Program-made: the position numbers and the translations under genes
Assembly (NCBI RefSeq): GCF_013337045.2
Contig: NZ_CP118259.1
Span: 1,426,001 to 1,490,000 of the forward strand
Source: Agrobacterium vitis
GTDB lineage: Bacteria > Pseudomonadota > Alphaproteobacteria > Rhizobiales > Rhizobiaceae
Direction: 5' to 3'
DNA length: 64,000 nucleotides
The notes under the pieces: generated by a model
What the model was told of the DNA's origin: nothing
Seen by the model: only the letters and a program-made list of their open reading frames with translations
Database searches by the model: none
In this document: one piece after another, positions 54,574 to 63,873 of the stretch
Layout of the letters: each line of letters opens with the position of its first letter
Numbering within the stretch: the first letter of the stretch is position 1

Positions 54574-57021
54574 CTATTGGGTAGCCTGGCAGGAATAGAG
54601 ATCGTAAAGGGTGAAATCAGGTACTTCGCCCGGCGGCAGCGGCGTGGCTGGCGTGAAGGTCACACGGCGGCTTTCAGCGGCGGTCAGGTCAAAGGCATTG
54701 TCGCTATAGCTCCCGTCAAGGCGGCTTTCGATCATCACGAACAGCGCAAGACCAGAGGCCGTAACCGTTAGCTCTACCGAACCATCAGCCTGTGGTGCGG
54801 CCTCAAAGCCAAGCCCTGATGGCTCCAGTTCCAGAGATTTATAGGTGCCACCAGGCATGAAATGGCCCTCGCCTTTCATGCCGTTTGATGCCTTGAAATC
54901 CCACATTATCAGTCCATTACTGGGGATAGCTGATAGTTCGATGGAGGTTAAAATCTCTGCCCGGTCTGGCGAACATGATCCGCTTGCCGTCGTGAGTGGC
55001 CGGCGTTCACCAGACACTGTCAGCGCAAACACGGTCAGATCGATATCCACACTGTCAGCCGTGTCATTGACCATGGAGAACTGCACCCGCTTGCCCGTTT
55101 CATCCGGGATGGCGGCGACGGTCACCGGCTGGAAGAAGCGCTTGACCATATAATGCATGGCCTTCCACCGCCCGCCGTAATCCAGGCTCGCCCAAGAAGC
55201 GACAGGCCAGGTATCGTTGAGCTGCCAATAGAGCGTACCCATGCAATGGGGCTTCAGCGAGCGCCAATAGTCCACCGCCGTCTTGATTGCCAGGCCCTGC
55301 TGGATCTGGCTAAGATAGACGAAATTAGCGAAATCCTTCGGGAAGCGAAAATAGCGGAACATCGTGCCTGCGATCCGCTCATTGCCACCGGCATTCTTCT
55401 GGTGCAGCTCAATGACCGGCGAGGCGATATTCATGTCCTTTGCCTCGGCAAAGCTTTCGATGACAGGCAGCGACGTATAGGACTGAAAGCCGAACTCCGA
55501 GCAGAAACGCGGCTTGACGCTGCGGTAATTGTCGAAGCTCTTGTTCTCGTGCCAGACCGACCAGTAATGCATGTCGCCGGAGCCATCGGCATGCCAGGCA
55601 TCGCCATAGTCGAGATAGCCGGAGGCCGGGCTGGATGGCCACCAGATGGCTTGCGGAAAGGTCTTTTTGACCCCCTGCTCGATCACCCGGTTCAGCCGGT
55701 CATAGGCAACCAGATAACGGTCGCGATTGTCACGGCTTTCGTTGAACCAGGTCAGCGCCCCCATCAATTCGTTGTCGCCGCACCAAAGCGCAATGGAGGG
55801 ATGCGATTGCAGGCGGCGAACCTGATAATCGACCTCGGCTGCAACATTATCGAGGAAATCATCGGTGCAGGGATAGAGATTGCAGGCAAACATGAAGTCC
55901 TGCCAGACCAGCAGACCGAGCCGGTCACACAGATCATAGAACCAGTCGGCCTCGTAAAAGCCGCCGCCCCAGACGCGGATCATGTTCATATGGGCGGCCA
56001 CCGCCGAGACCAGCAGGCCCTTGGTTTTTTCCGGCGACGAACGCGAGAACAGCGCGTCGGCGGGAATCCAGTTGGCGCCCCGGCAGAAGATCTCCCGCCC
56101 ATTGACCTTGAACGCAAACCGGCTGCCCGCCTCATCGGCATCGGTGATAAGTTCGATGACCCGCAGGCCGATCAGCTTTTCAACTGTGTCGCCAGGCACG
56201 TCTACGCTAAGGGCATAAAGCGCTTGCTCGCCACTGCCCGCAGGCCACCATAGTTTCGGCTGTTCCACCTCGAACACATGGGTAATGACCGTTTCCCCGG
56301 CATTGACGCCGCAGTCCAGCCGCAGCCGTTCTTCCTCCAGCTGGAAATGCACCGGCACGACCGATGGGGTCTTGGCAAAAATCGTTGCCTTCACCGTCAG
56401 TTCCACACGGCCATCGGCGTGATGCAACTGGCTGGTTTCCACATGCTCGATCCGCGCCGGGTCCAGCTTGCGTATGGCGATGGAGCCATAGACGCCCAGC
56501 GGCGCGATGGCGATATTCCAGTCCCAGCCGAAATGGCATTGGGGCTTGCGCAGCATGTTGCCATGCGGGATCGGCGAATTGCCGGGATGGTAAGGCACGT
56601 AAAAAGGCTGGCGCGCCTGCCGCTCGGCTCCTGCCTTGATGCTGGAATGGATAACAATACGAATAGTGTTTTCGCCCGGCTGCAAGGCGGCGCTGACATC
56701 CGGGCGGTAGCGCCGGAAGCAATTGTCGGCCGACAGTACTGGGATGTCATTGATGAACACCATGGCAACCGTATCGAGATTGTCGATATCCAGATACCAG
56801 TCCGCATCGGCCACATCGAGATGGAAACTGCGGACCAGCACCCAGTCATTTTCGGCCACCCATTGCACCTGTTCCTCATTCCTTGCGAAATAAGGATCGG
56901 CAATCATGCCTGCCGCATGCAGAGCGCTATGCACGTCGCCGGGCAAGGTGATGGTGCAGGCATGCTCACCATTTACGGTGGAAAGCTGCCAGGGGCCAGC
57001 AAGGTCGTGGATATCGGTCAT
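54574..57021 (-). CDS. Glycoside hydrolase family 2, beta-mannosidase type
   Basis: This 815-residue, signal-less enzyme has the GH2 layout: sugar-binding N-domain, a linker sandwich, then a TIM barrel with the acid/base Glu418 in WCGDNEL and the nucleophile Glu509 in FCSEFGFQSY, both features of the beta-mannosidase branch. C-terminal sandwich domains end the protein. I start at ATG 57021 (MTDIHDLAGPW), preceded by GAGG. Because it is cytosolic, it should cleave imported manno-oligosaccharides. It follows the ATPase gene of the sugar importer by 52 bases. Confidence 0.92.
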   Translation of the reverse strand: MTDIHDLAGPWQLSTVNGEHACTITLPGDVHSALHAAGMIADPYFARNEEQVQWVAENDWVLVRSFHLDVADADWYLDIDNLDTVAMVFINDIPVLSADNCFRRYRPDVSAALQPGENTIRIVIHSSIKAGAERQARQPFYVPYHPGNSPIPHGNMLRKPQCHFGWDWNIAIAPLGVYGSIAIRKLDPARIEHVETSQLHHADGRVELTVKATIFAKTPSVVPVHFQLEEERLRLDCGVNAGETVITHVFEVEQPKLWWPAGSGEQALYALSVDVPGDTVEKLIGLRVIELITDADEAGSRFAFKVNGREIFCRGANWIPADALFSRSSPEKTKGLLVSAVAAHMNMIRVWGGGFYEADWFYDLCDRLGLLVWQDFMFACNLYPCTDDFLDNVAAEVDYQVRRLQSHPSIALWCGDNELMGALTWFNESRDNRDRYLVAYDRLNRVIEQGVKKTFPQAIWWPSSPASGYLDYGDAWHADGSGDMHYWSVWHENKSFDNYRSVKPRFCSEFGFQSYTSLPVIESFAEAKDMNIASPVIELHQKNAGGNERIAGTMFRYFRFPKDFANFVYLSQIQQGLAIKTAVDYWRSLKPHCMGTLYWQLNDTWPVASWASLDYGGRWKAMHYMVKRFFQPVTVAAIPDETGKRVQFSMVNDTADSVDIDLTVFALTVSGERRPLTTASGSCSPDRAEILTSIELSAIPSNGLIMWDFKASNGMKGEGHFMPGGTYKSLELEPSGLGFEAAPQADGSVELTVTASGLALFVMIESRLDGSYSDNAFDLTAAESRRVTFTPATPLPPGEVPDFTLYDLYSCQATQ

Positions 57022-57073
57022 GGTCACCTCGATAACTGCGGAGCGGATGATACCGCTCCTCTGGATAGGGGTG

Positions 57074-58165
57074 TCAGAGACGCATTTCCGTCTCGGCGTC
57101 GAACAACGAGGCGACGGACATGTCGAAGGCGAGTTTGACCTCGCTGCCGGGCCGGTAGCGGCGCGTCCCGGCAATGCGCACCGATAGCACCTGTCCCGCC
57201 AGCTTCAGCCAGAGGAGGTTATCGGCGCCCATTGGCTCCTCAATATCAACGAGGGCCGGATGCGCCTCCTCGCCCGGACCGATATCGCCGTCCACAGCGA
57301 TGTGTTCGGGACGCGCGCCCAGCACGACCTTTCGTCCGGGCAGGAGCGTGGTATCGGCCTGATAGCCGGTCAGGCCGAAATCGACGCCACCGGAATGAAA
57401 CACAACAGCGCCATTCTTTTCCCGCAATTCCCCCTTGAAGAAATTCATCGACGGTGAGCCGATAAAGCCAGCCACGAACAGGTTTTTCGGCCTGTTATAG
57501 ATGGTCATCGGATCGTCAAGCTGCTGGATGACGCCGCTTTTCATGATGGCAATCCGGTCGGCCAGCGTCAGCGCCTCGATCTGGTCATGGGTGACGTAGA
57601 TCATCGTGTTTTTAAGCGATTGATGCAGCCGCTTGATCTCGACACGGAGTTCGGCCCGCAGCTTGGCATCGAGATTGGACAGCGGTTCATCGAACAGAAA
57701 CACATCGACATCACGCACCAAAGCCCGGCCGATGGCCACGCGCTGGCGCTGGCCACCGGAAAGCTCGGCTGGCTTGCGTTTTAACAGCGGACCGATTTGC
57801 AGGATCTCGGCGGCGCGCGCCACCCGCTTGTCGATTTCGGTCTTCGGCATTTTCGCCACCTGCAAGCCGAAGGACAGGTTTTTCTCCACGGTCATCTGCG
57901 GATACAGCGCATAGGACTGGAACACCATGCCGATGCCGCGATCCTTAGGCTCTTCCCAGGTGACGTTCTTGTCCTTGATGAAGATCTGCCCTTCCGAGAC
58001 ATCGAGAAGCCCGGCAATGCAGTTGAGCAGCGTGGACTTGCCGCAGCCCGAAGAGCCGAGCAGCACCAGAAACTCGCCATCGGCAATGTCGAGATTGAGA
58101 TCCTTCAGCACCGTGACGGCGCCAAAATTAAGTGAGAGATCGCGTATGGAAACACTTGTGTTCAT
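57074..58165 (-). CDS. Sugar ABC importer ATPase (MalK/UgpC-like)
   Basis: This 363-residue ATPase has Walker A GSSGCGKST, signature LSGGQRQR and Walker B VFLFDEPLSNLD, then a C-terminal regulatory TOBE-like domain. It energises the importer with the two permeases upstream. I prefer the ATG at 58165 (MNTSVSIRDL) with AAGGG 9 bases upstream; the ATG at 58171 overlaps the permease stop and sits very close to that site. Confidence 0.94.
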   Translation of the reverse strand: MNTSVSIRDLSLNFGAVTVLKDLNLDIADGEFLVLLGSSGCGKSTLLNCIAGLLDVSEGQIFIKDKNVTWEEPKDRGIGMVFQSYALYPQMTVEKNLSFGLQVAKMPKTEIDKRVARAAEILQIGPLLKRKPAELSGGQRQRVAIGRALVRDVDVFLFDEPLSNLDAKLRAELRVEIKRLHQSLKNTMIYVTHDQIEALTLADRIAIMKSGVIQQLDDPMTIYNRPKNLFVAGFIGSPSMNFFKGELREKNGAVVFHSGGVDFGLTGYQADTTLLPGRKVVLGARPEHIAVDGDIGPGEEAHPALVDIEEPMGADNLLWLKLAGQVLSVRIAGTRRYRPGSEVKLAFDMSVASLFDAETEMRL

Positions 58166-58170
58166 CGGCA

Positions 58171-59115
58171 TTATCCCTTCACGGCGCCCGCGGCGATGCC
58201 ACGCACGAACAGGCGTCCGGAGACAAAATAGATAATCAGCGGCACAGCGCCGGTTAAAATCGTTGCGGCCATGTTGACGTTGTATTCCTTCACGCCCTGA
58301 ACCGAATTGACGATATTGTTGAGCTGCACCGTCATCGGGTAATATTCCGGGCGGGTGAAGACGACGCCAAACAGGAAGTCGTTCCAGATGCCGGTGACCT
58401 GAAGGATCATCGCCACCACGAAGATCGGCAGCGACATCGGCAGCATGATCCGCAGATAGATCTGCCAGAACCCTGCCCCATCGATCCGGGCCGCCTTGAA
58501 CAACTCCTCCGGCAGCGAGGCGAAATAGTTGCGAAACAGCAGCGTCAGGATCGGCATGCCGAAAATCGTATGGACGATGATCAGGCCTGTGAGGCTGCCA
58601 TAGATGCCAATTTCGCGCAGCACGATGACGATTGGATAGATCATCACCTGATAGGGAATGAACGCGCCGATCACCAGAATGGAGAAGAACAGTTCCGCCC
58701 CCTTGAAGCGCCAATTGGCCAGCGCATAACCGCTGACGGAGGCAATGGCGATCGACACCACGGTCGAAGGCACCATGATGCGCACCGAATTCCAGAAACC
58801 GCGCGACAGGCCGTCACAATTCAGTCCGGTACAGGCCTGGCTCCAGGCTTTCACCCAGGGCTCGAAGGTGATTTCCATCGGCGGCGAGAAGATATTGCCC
58901 ATCCGAATTTCCGGCATGCCCTTCAGCGAGGTAACGACCATCACGTAAAGCGGCAGCAGGTAATAGGCGGCGGCCACGAACAGGATGCCGTAGAGCATGA
59001 TATTGCGGCGCGACAGGATGGGCTTCGGTTTGCGGCCCGTAGGCCCTTCGCCAAGGCGTGATGCCACAGGACGCACGGTTGAAGCTGGCGTGTTGAGAGC
59101 GGAATGATCAGCCAC
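58171..59115 (-). CDS. Sugar ABC importer permease (MalG-type)
   Basis: This membrane protein has about six helices and the binding-protein-dependent transport motif EELFKAARIDGAGFWQIY, which contacts the ATPase. The start is GTG at 59115, fixed by GGAGGG 7-8 bases upstream; the TTG at 59130 lies within the SD region. It overlaps the end of the first permease gene by 8 bases, so the two are co-translated. Confidence 0.93.
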   Translation of the reverse strand: MADHSALNTPASTVRPVASRLGEGPTGRKPKPILSRRNIMLYGILFVAAAYYLLPLYVMVVTSLKGMPEIRMGNIFSPPMEITFEPWVKAWSQACTGLNCDGLSRGFWNSVRIMVPSTVVSIAIASVSGYALANWRFKGAELFFSILVIGAFIPYQVMIYPIVIVLREIGIYGSLTGLIIVHTIFGMPILTLLFRNYFASLPEELFKAARIDGAGFWQIYLRIMLPMSLPIFVVAMILQVTGIWNDFLFGVVFTRPEYYPMTVQLNNIVNSVQGVKEYNVNMAATILTGAVPLIIYFVSGRLFVRGIAAGAVKG

Positions 59116-60010
59116 GTTTGCGCCCTCCAAATTCCAGATAGGCCCAGGGAATGATGATGATGGCGACAGTCACCAGCATCATCGTCGAAGCGGCAAAGCC
59201 CTGCCCCAGGTTTTGCGCCTGGAACATATAGTCATAAACATATTTGGCAGGCACTTCCGAGGCGATGCCGGGGCCGCCACTGGTTTGCGCCACCACCAGG
59301 TCATAGACCTTGACGATACCGCTGGTGATAATGACAAGCGTGGTGATGAACACCGGTCGCATCATTGGAATGATGATCAGCAGATAGGTTTTCCAGGTCG
59401 GAATGCCATCGACCCGCGAGGCCTTCCAGATGTCTTCATCAATGCCGCGCAGGCCAGCCAGCATCAGGCACATCACCAGGCCGGTTCCCTGCCACAGGCC
59501 TGCGATCAGAATGCCATAGATCACCAGTTGCGGATTATAGAGCGGATCGAAAGTGAAGCTGGGAAAGCCCATGCTGCGCACCACCGACTGCACGCCAAAT
59601 TCCGGGTTCAGCACCCATTGCCAGACAAGACCAGTGACAATGAAGGACAGCGCGAAAGGGTAGAGAAAGATGGTTCGAAACAGGTTTTCGAACCGGATTT
59701 TCTGATCCATCAGCGCTGCCAGCAGAAAGCCGATCACCAGACTGAAAATCAGCGAGAAAAAGCCGTAGACGGCCAGATTCTGGATCGAGATCAGCCAGCG
59801 CGCCGAAGACCACAGCCGGTCATACTGATCGAGGCCGACGAAATTCAGCCGGGGCAGAAGCTTGGAATTGGTAAAGGAATAGACCACGGTCCAGACGCTG
59901 CCGCCAAGAAAGATAACCACAGCAACCAGAATCATGGGAATAGAGGCAATCTTGGCGTTCAGATTGCGAAACAATCGAACCGGTCTTTTAGTTTGGCCAG
60001 TGGCCATCAT
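59108..60010 (-). CDS. Sugar ABC importer permease (MalF-type)
   Basis: This 300-residue membrane protein has about six helices and the EAA-type loop IDEDIWKASRVDGIPTWKTY. It pairs with the MalG-type protein to form the channel. GAGGAGGG lies upstream of the ATG. About 180 bases separate it from the binding-protein gene, and they contain a strong hairpin. Confidence 0.93.
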   Translation of the reverse strand: MMATGQTKRPVRLFRNLNAKIASIPMILVAVVIFLGGSVWTVVYSFTNSKLLPRLNFVGLDQYDRLWSSARWLISIQNLAVYGFFSLIFSLVIGFLLAALMDQKIRFENLFRTIFLYPFALSFIVTGLVWQWVLNPEFGVQSVVRSMGFPSFTFDPLYNPQLVIYGILIAGLWQGTGLVMCLMLAGLRGIDEDIWKASRVDGIPTWKTYLLIIIPMMRPVFITTLVIITSGIVKVYDLVVAQTSGGPGIASEVPAKYVYDYMFQAQNLGQGFAASTMMLVTVAIIIIPWAYLEFGGRKRG

Positions 60011-60081
60011 CGAAATACCCTCCTCTGGTCACAGCCATCCACTCCAAAGCCGGAAAATTCAGCCGGAGGGTATTGGAACCG

Positions 60082-60114
60082 GAAGCCATGGCGAAGAGTG
60101 AACGCCATGGCTTC
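60082..60114 (-). promoter_or_regulatory. Intercistronic hairpin after the binding-protein gene
   Basis: GAAGCCATGGCG (60082-60093) pairs perfectly with CGCCATGGCTTC (60103-60114), a 12-bp stem with a 9-base loop. In sugar ABC operons such structures often protect the 3' end of the binding-protein mRNA and raise its level over the permeases. There is no T-run, so this is not a full terminator. Confidence 0.6.
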
Positions 60115-60193
60115 GCGCCAGAAATGCATAAAATCCAGGCGATGGAGCATTTCACCGTTTGTATGAAACGCTGAAATACCGGAGCATGAAGGC

Positions 60194-61429
60194 TCAATCC
60201 GCGTCGCTGATGATATCAGCCAAGCGCTTCTGTGCGGCGTCAGGTGTCATCGATGGATTGGCAAAGAATTCGGAAAACAAGTCCTCCTTCTGCTTTTGCG
60301 TATCGGCTGACAAAAGCTGGTCGGTACTAGCCAGGACATTGCCCTTGGCAAGAATTTCCAACCCCTTCTTCATGCAGTCATTGGCCGTTCCCAGATCGAC
60401 ATCGCCGCGAATTGGCAGCGAGCCTTTCTTCAGGTTGAAGGCCACCTGGGTTTTCGGATCGACGATGGTCGATGCCAGGACTTCCTGCGCCTTGGACTTG
60501 TCCTTGTCCTTCAGCAGCGGGAAATAGAAGGCATCGCCGCCCGCCGTCAGGTAACCGTTGAGGCCGAGACCCGGCAGGCAGCTATAATCCTTGCCCGCCA
60601 CCTGTCCGGCCAGCTGGAATTCACCCTGCGCCCAATCTCCCATGATCTGGCCACCGGCCTTGCCGGTAATCACCATATTCGTGGCCTGGTTCCAATCCTG
60701 AACATTGCTGCCCTTAGACATCTTACGGGCATCGTCCGCAGCCTTGAAAATGGCCGCGAATTCGGGACCGCTGATGGTCGCTTCGTCCTTGTCCTTATAG
60801 ACCTTGAGATAAAGATCTTTCCCGCCGAGCGAAATCAGCAGCGTGTCGAACAACCCGCTGGCCTGCCAGGGCTGGCCGCCGAGTGCCAACGGCTGGATGC
60901 CTGCCTTTTGCAGGGTTGGCGCTGCGGCAACAAACTCGTTCCAGTTCTTCGGAGTTTCTACACCAGCCTTCTTGAAGGCGGCATTGGACAACCAGAGCCA
61001 TTGCCAGGAATGAATGTTGACCGGAGCGCAATAGATCTTGCCGTCAATAGTGCAGCCGTCGAGCAGGCTGGCTGGCTTGATGACCTCTTTCCACTTTTCC
61101 TTGGTGGCCACATCCGTCAAATCACGCATCAAACCGGCTTCCACGAGCTCTTGCGCCTGACGTCCATGGTTGAACTGGGTCGCCCCCATCGGATCACCAC
61201 CGGTGATACGGCTGATCATGATCGGTCGGGCGGTGCCGCCCGATCCGGCGATAGCGCCGTCGATCCATTTGTTGCCGGTCGCGTCAAAAGCCTTTGCCAG
61301 CTCCTTGACCGCAGCCGCCTCTCCCCCCGAAGTCCACCAATGGGTCACTTCCAGATCGGTCGCGCTGGCCATGCCGAGCGGCAAGGCCACAGTGGCTGCC
61401 AATGCAGCCGCAATGCACCGAATTATCAT
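60194..61429 (-). CDS. Sugar ABC importer substrate-binding protein
   Basis: This 411-residue periplasmic protein has a signal peptide ending near MASA and an extracellular solute-binding family 1 domain with TDLEVTHWWTSGGEAAAVKE split across the cleavage site. An SD of GGAGGAG precedes the ATG. It is the first gene of the importer and the whole locus on the minus strand. Given the GH2 and GH43 genes, the ligand is likely a hemicellulose-derived oligosaccharide. Confidence 0.94.
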   Translation of the reverse strand: MIIRCIAAALAATVALPLGMASATDLEVTHWWTSGGEAAAVKELAKAFDATGNKWIDGAIAGSGGTARPIMISRITGGDPMGATQFNHGRQAQELVEAGLMRDLTDVATKEKWKEVIKPASLLDGCTIDGKIYCAPVNIHSWQWLWLSNAAFKKAGVETPKNWNEFVAAAPTLQKAGIQPLALGGQPWQASGLFDTLLISLGGKDLYLKVYKDKDEATISGPEFAAIFKAADDARKMSKGSNVQDWNQATNMVITGKAGGQIMGDWAQGEFQLAGQVAGKDYSCLPGLGLNGYLTAGGDAFYFPLLKDKDKSKAQEVLASTIVDPKTQVAFNLKKGSLPIRGDVDLGTANDCMKKGLEILAKGNVLASTDQLLSADTQKQKEDLFSEFFANPSMTPDAAQKRLADIISDAD

Positions 61430-61634
61430 TGAGTCTCCTCCCTCACTGAAACGTTGCCGGAAAAACCTAAGTCAATCCTCCCGGGGATGCAACCGGGAAT
61501 TAGAATTTTTTTATTCAGATTTTTTATGTATGAAATTGCACCCACCATAAATCGGAAAAACATCCTGAAAATCAGAATTTATTGCGCTGCAATCTGCCAA
61601 TTCTGGCTGTTTTCAATCAGTAAATAGATTTTTC

Positions 61635-61648
61635 TTCGCAAATGCGAA
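61635..61648. promoter_or_regulatory. Candidate LacI operator 1
   Basis: TTCGCA-AA-TGCGAA is a perfect 14-base inverted repeat with a 2-base centre, between the binding-protein gene and the LacI gene. Its size fits a LacI/GalR dimer site, and its spacing to the second repeat is 30 bases centre to centre, near three helical turns. Confidence 0.5.
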
Positions 61649-61664
61649 ATGGGTTTAGGTGATG

Positions 61665-61678
61665 CAATACCTGTATTG
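61665..61678. promoter_or_regulatory. Candidate LacI operator 2
   Basis: CAATAC-CT-GTATTG is a perfect 14-base inverted repeat. Its sequence is unlike the first repeat, so at most one is the primary site of the local LacI protein; the other could bind a global regulator or be chance. Confidence 0.45.
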
Positions 61679-61847
61679 ATTGTATTTCATCCAAGAAATT
61701 CTCCCGAATTAGCTCTCGACATTTCTACTGTATCGTTTCAGAATTTGGATCGCATTGACCTTTCATCCGGTGACAGTTCCCGTCACAGGCCTCCTTGCCG
61801 AAACTGAGTATTGGAGTGTAGGAATAGACTTTACTGGCGGACATTTC

Positions 61848-62912
61848 ATGAATGATAAGCGAAGACCAGGCCCGATAACGGCCCCACATACCGAAGCCTC
61901 ACATGCAAGGGCGGCACATGAAGGGAAGGGCGAACGCCCTACCCTCAAGACCATTGCCTTTCTGACCGGGCTCGGCATTACCACGGTATCGCGCGCGTTG
62001 AAGGATGCGCCGGATATCGGCGCCGATACCAAAGAGCGGGTGCGGATGGTGGCGCGGCAATTGGGCTATCAGCCCAACCGTGCGGGGGTGCGTCTGCGCA
62101 CTGGCAAGACCAATGTCATCGCCCTGGTGCTCAGCATCGATGAGGAAATCATGGGTTTCAGCAGCCAGATGGTTTTCGGTATTTCGGAGGTCCTGTCAGG
62201 CACGCCTTACCATATCGTTGTCACCCCTCATTCCCACAGCAAAGACCCGATGCAGCCGGTCCGCTATATTCTCGATACCGGTTCTGCGGATGGGGTGATC
62301 ATTTCACGCACCGAACCCGATGATGCCCGTATCAAGCTGCTGACAGAGCGCGGCATGCCATTTGCCGCCCATGGCCGCACCGCATCCGGTCTGATCCACC
62401 CGTTTCACGATTTCGACAATGAGGCCTTCGCCAGCCAGGCGGTGGAGCGGCTGGCTGAGCGTGGCCGCAAGCGGATCGCCTTATTGCCGCCGACGGACAA
62501 GCTGACCTATTACCGCCATACCCGCGATGGCTTTTTGGCCGGCATCCTTAAGGCCGGTGCCGAAGAAGTGCCGGTGTCCGTCAATATCGATGGATCGCTC
62601 GAAGAGATCCGCAACGCGATAGAAGCACTGATGCGCTCACCAGAGGCTCCAGACGGCATCATCTGCTCTTCCAGCAGCGCCGCGATCGCTGTCAACGCCG
62701 GGATTGATGCCGCGAACAAGAGGCTGGGCCTGGATGTTGATCTCGTATCCAAGCAATCGGTGCCGATCCTCAAATGGATACGTCCTGAAATCATCACCGC
62801 CAATGAGGATGCGTTGATGGCCGGACGCGAACTCGCCAAGGCGGTGATTGCCAGCATCGATGGCGTGGAGCCGCATCTGCTACAAAGCATCAGCCAGCCT
62901 GTGTGGTCCTGA
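61848..62912 (+). CDS. LacI-family transcriptional repressor
   Basis: The helix-turn-helix is at about residues 34-54 (LKTIAFLTGLGITTVSRALK), followed by the hinge and a periplasmic-binding-protein-like ligand domain, 354 residues in all. I start at the ATG at 61848 (MNDKRRPGP). The frame extends to 61755. The longer N-terminus before the helix-turn-helix (about 30 residues, charged) is unusual for the family. It diverges from the sugar importer and is its likely regulator. Confidence 0.9.
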   Translation: MNDKRRPGPITAPHTEASHARAAHEGKGERPTLKTIAFLTGLGITTVSRALKDAPDIGADTKERVRMVARQLGYQPNRAGVRLRTGKTNVIALVLSIDEEIMGFSSQMVFGISEVLSGTPYHIVVTPHSHSKDPMQPVRYILDTGSADGVIISRTEPDDARIKLLTERGMPFAAHGRTASGLIHPFHDFDNEAFASQAVERLAERGRKRIALLPPTDKLTYYRHTRDGFLAGILKAGAEEVPVSVNIDGSLEEIRNAIEALMRSPEAPDGIICSSSSAAIAVNAGIDAANKRLGLDVDLVSKQSVPILKWIRPEIITANEDALMAGRELAKAVIASIDGVEPHLLQSISQPVWS

Positions 62913-62947
62913 ACCAATAACCCGCCAAAAGGAGCCTTGGCCGTTGA

Positions 62948-63799
62948 TCAGAACGGGATACAAACCCCGTCACGGGCGATGACCAATGGTCCATGCCAGG
63001 CGGTAGAAAGCGCACGGCGCCAATCCGCCTCGCCAAAAGCCGGATCATCGGCAGGAATGAGATGATTGAGCACGAGCTTTTTCACACCCGCGGCATTTGC
63101 CAACCGTCCGGCATCTTCGGCAAGCGTGTGCGACGCGTAGAGATGCTCTCGCAGGCGAGCGCCATTGCCAGTTCGGGCAACGATGTTGTCCACACCCTCC
63201 GGCAACATGGCCTCATGAACGAGAATGTCGGTCCCAGCCGCAAACTGTGCCAGCGGCGGAAAATAGGCCGTATCGGACGACAGCACGACCGATTTTTCGC
63301 CGTAGCAAAACCGCAGGGCAAAGCATTCCGTCACGGGTGGATGGTCAACGCGCAATGCCGACACCGTCAAGCCGTTTTCGACAAAAATCGGCCCTTCGCC
63401 ATATTCGATGATGGTGATCAATTCCGCCGGATCGGGCCTGCCCTCATCTTCGATTCGCGTGCGGATGTCATAGTCAAGCGAGGCGAGAAACCCCTGCCAT
63501 AGCTGCTGCGTGCCCAAAGGCCCATAGACGAGCACCGGCTCTGCAAGCCCCGTCGTCCAGGCCGTATGGAGAAGCCCACCAAGCTCCAATACATGATCGG
63601 AATGGAGGTGGGTAATGAATACAAGATCCAGTTCTTTCAACGACATGCCAGTCTCTACCACCCCGCGCGTCACGCCAAGGCCGCAATCGACGACAATGCG
63701 GCGTCCGCCGAGTGTCAGCAGCATCGATGTGGGATTGGGGCCGCCGGGGCGGATCGCAGGGCCGCCCTTACTGCCCAGAATGACAAGATGATCGTTCAT
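62948..63799 (-). CDS. MBL-fold metallo-hydrolase (arylsulfatase AtsA/ElaC-like)
   Basis: The metallo-beta-lactamase motif is FITHLHSDHVLELGG (H-x-H-x-D-H), with later metal ligands in SSDTAYFPPL and a histidine in LNHLIPADDP. The 283-residue cytosolic protein fits the AtsA/RNase Z-like branch. It lies just after the gnd terminator, converges with the LacI gene (35 bases between stops), and shows no link to the glycan genes other than position. Confidence 0.88.
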   Translation of the reverse strand: MNDHLVILGSKGGPAIRPGGPNPTSMLLTLGGRRIVVDCGLGVTRGVVETGMSLKELDLVFITHLHSDHVLELGGLLHTAWTTGLAEPVLVYGPLGTQQLWQGFLASLDYDIRTRIEDEGRPDPAELITIIEYGEGPIFVENGLTVSALRVDHPPVTECFALRFCYGEKSVVLSSDTAYFPPLAQFAAGTDILVHEAMLPEGVDNIVARTGNGARLREHLYASHTLAEDAGRLANAAGVKKLVLNHLIPADDPAFGEADWRRALSTAWHGPLVIARDGVCIPF

Positions 63800-63814
63800 C
63801 GAAACAATGCCCTC

Positions 63815-63846
63815 AAAAAAGCCCCGCTGCGGTGAAGCAGCGAGGC
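63815..63846 (-). terminator. Intrinsic terminator downstream of gnd
   Basis: On the minus strand GCCTCGCTGC pairs with GCAGCGGGGC (63837-63846 with 63821-63830) around TTCACC and runs into TTTTTT (63815-63820). It lies 28 bases past the gnd stop. Confidence 0.9.
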
Positions 63847-63873
63847 ATTACTTTCATTGCAAAACCGCCGGGA

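Larger units (their letters stand above)
61430..61847. other. Divergent regulatory region, sugar importer/LacI gene
   Basis: This 418-base AT-rich region must hold the promoter of the glycan operon and that of the LacI gene. Two perfect inverted repeats are listed separately (61635-61648 and 61665-61678). An upstream open extension of the regulator frame (61755-61847) is treated as leader. Confidence 0.6.

Noticed and set aside
55153..56253. 366-codon plus-strand frame opposite the GH2 gene
   Set aside because: Both catalytic glutamates of GH2 are in the minus-strand frame, and the plus frame has no family features.
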